DNA from: Candidatus Aerophobota bacterium
Lineage (GTDB): Bacteria; Aerophobota; Aerophobia; Aerophobales; B3-G15
Reading direction: 5' to 3'
DNA length: 6,276 bases
Assembly: GCA_021162265.1 (NCBI GenBank)
Contig: JAGGZA010000036.1
Coordinates: forward strand, 1 to 6,276
Both the position numbers and the translations under genes were made by a program. The notes beneath the pieces are model-generated. The model was not told the origin of the DNA. It did not search any database and saw only the letters and a list, made by a program, of their open reading frames with translations. Shown in pieces: positions 6,122 through 6,276 of this stretch (its first letter is position 1; each line of letters begins with the position of its first letter).

Positions 6122-6151
6122 AGACATGGTTCAATCTTCTGTGAAGTTGTC
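6122..6151 (+). repeat. 30-bp interspersed direct repeat, copy 2
   Basis: Identical over 30 bases and in the same orientation as 441-470, about 5.7 kb away. It starts 15 bp after the last stop codon of the TIM-barrel pseudogene. It runs straight into CGTGTCAAATCATT (6151-6164), which matches 13 of 14 bases in the inverted repeat at 724-737. This copy therefore seems to join two pieces of the repeat family that are apart at the left end. Confidence 0.85.
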
Positions 6152-6276
6152 GTGTCAAATCATTTAGTTAGGTAACCGAAGCAGGGGCTGTTAAATCATT
6201 TGAAATGTAACTTTCTATGTCTATGCGAGGTGTCTGCTTTTTGAAAGGAGAAATTTTACCTCTTCCATTTTTCTCC
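6152..6276. other. Non-coding right edge
   Basis: No protein-like frame is visible on either strand. AAATCATT occurs twice (6157-6164 and again from about 6193). A ribosome-binding-site-like GAAAGGAG (6243-6250) near the edge is followed by no start codon before the window ends. GGAGAAA (6247-6253) and TTTCTCC (6270-6276) form a short inverted repeat that is cut at the edge, so nothing can be concluded from it. Confidence 0.5.

Noticed and set aside
441..6151. A CRISPR array or phage attachment site pair
   Set aside because: There are only two copies of the repeat, 5.7 kb apart, with no spacers, no integrase and no tRNA gene in the window.

Overview
This window looks like a chromosomal piece from an uncultured, moderately low-GC bacterium (roughly 40% G+C by eye). 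Strong AGGAGG-type Shine-Dalgarno sites, operon-like spacing and heavy use of AGA/AGG and ATA codons suggest a Firmicutes-, Thermotoga- or Atribacterota-like lineage. That placement is only an inference. The theme is sugar and glycan catabolism. The most striking property is decay: of the five recognisable protein families, three are broken by stop codons and frameshifts, one is cut by the window edge, and one (a large glycoside hydrolase) is intact.

Layout. Bases 2-400 hold the C-terminal end of an alkaline-phosphatase-superfamily enzyme. Bases 401-886 hold no intact gene. They contain an orphan ribosome binding site, one copy of a 30-bp repeat (441-470), an AT-rich stretch, a perfect 18-bp inverted repeat (702-744) and a possible decayed coding remnant. 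Bases 887-1678 are a truncated, disrupted remnant of a family 5 (oligopeptide/oligosaccharide type) ABC transporter substrate-binding protein, closed by a good Rho-independent terminator (1728-1777). An apparent operon follows: a GH36-like alpha-galactosidase-type hydrolase (1855-4281, intact), a Gfo/Idh/MocA oxidoreductase whose NAD-binding N-terminus is broken (4292-5307), and a xylose-isomerase-like TIM-barrel sugar isomerase/epimerase pseudogene (5338-6106). A second exact copy of the 30-bp repeat (6122-6151) lies just after the last stop codon, so the two copies bracket the whole sugar module.

How the parts would have worked together (inference): the binding protein would capture an oligosaccharide for import, the hydrolase would release a monosaccharide, and the oxidoreductase and TIM-barrel enzyme would oxidise and isomerise (or cleave) the sugar. 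In the present sequence only the hydrolase can be read end to end. I count eight disruptive changes in about 2.6 kb of the three broken genes and none in 2.4 kb of hydrolase. The hydrolase also departs from the usual GH36 active-site pattern, so its substrate, and even its mechanism, is open.
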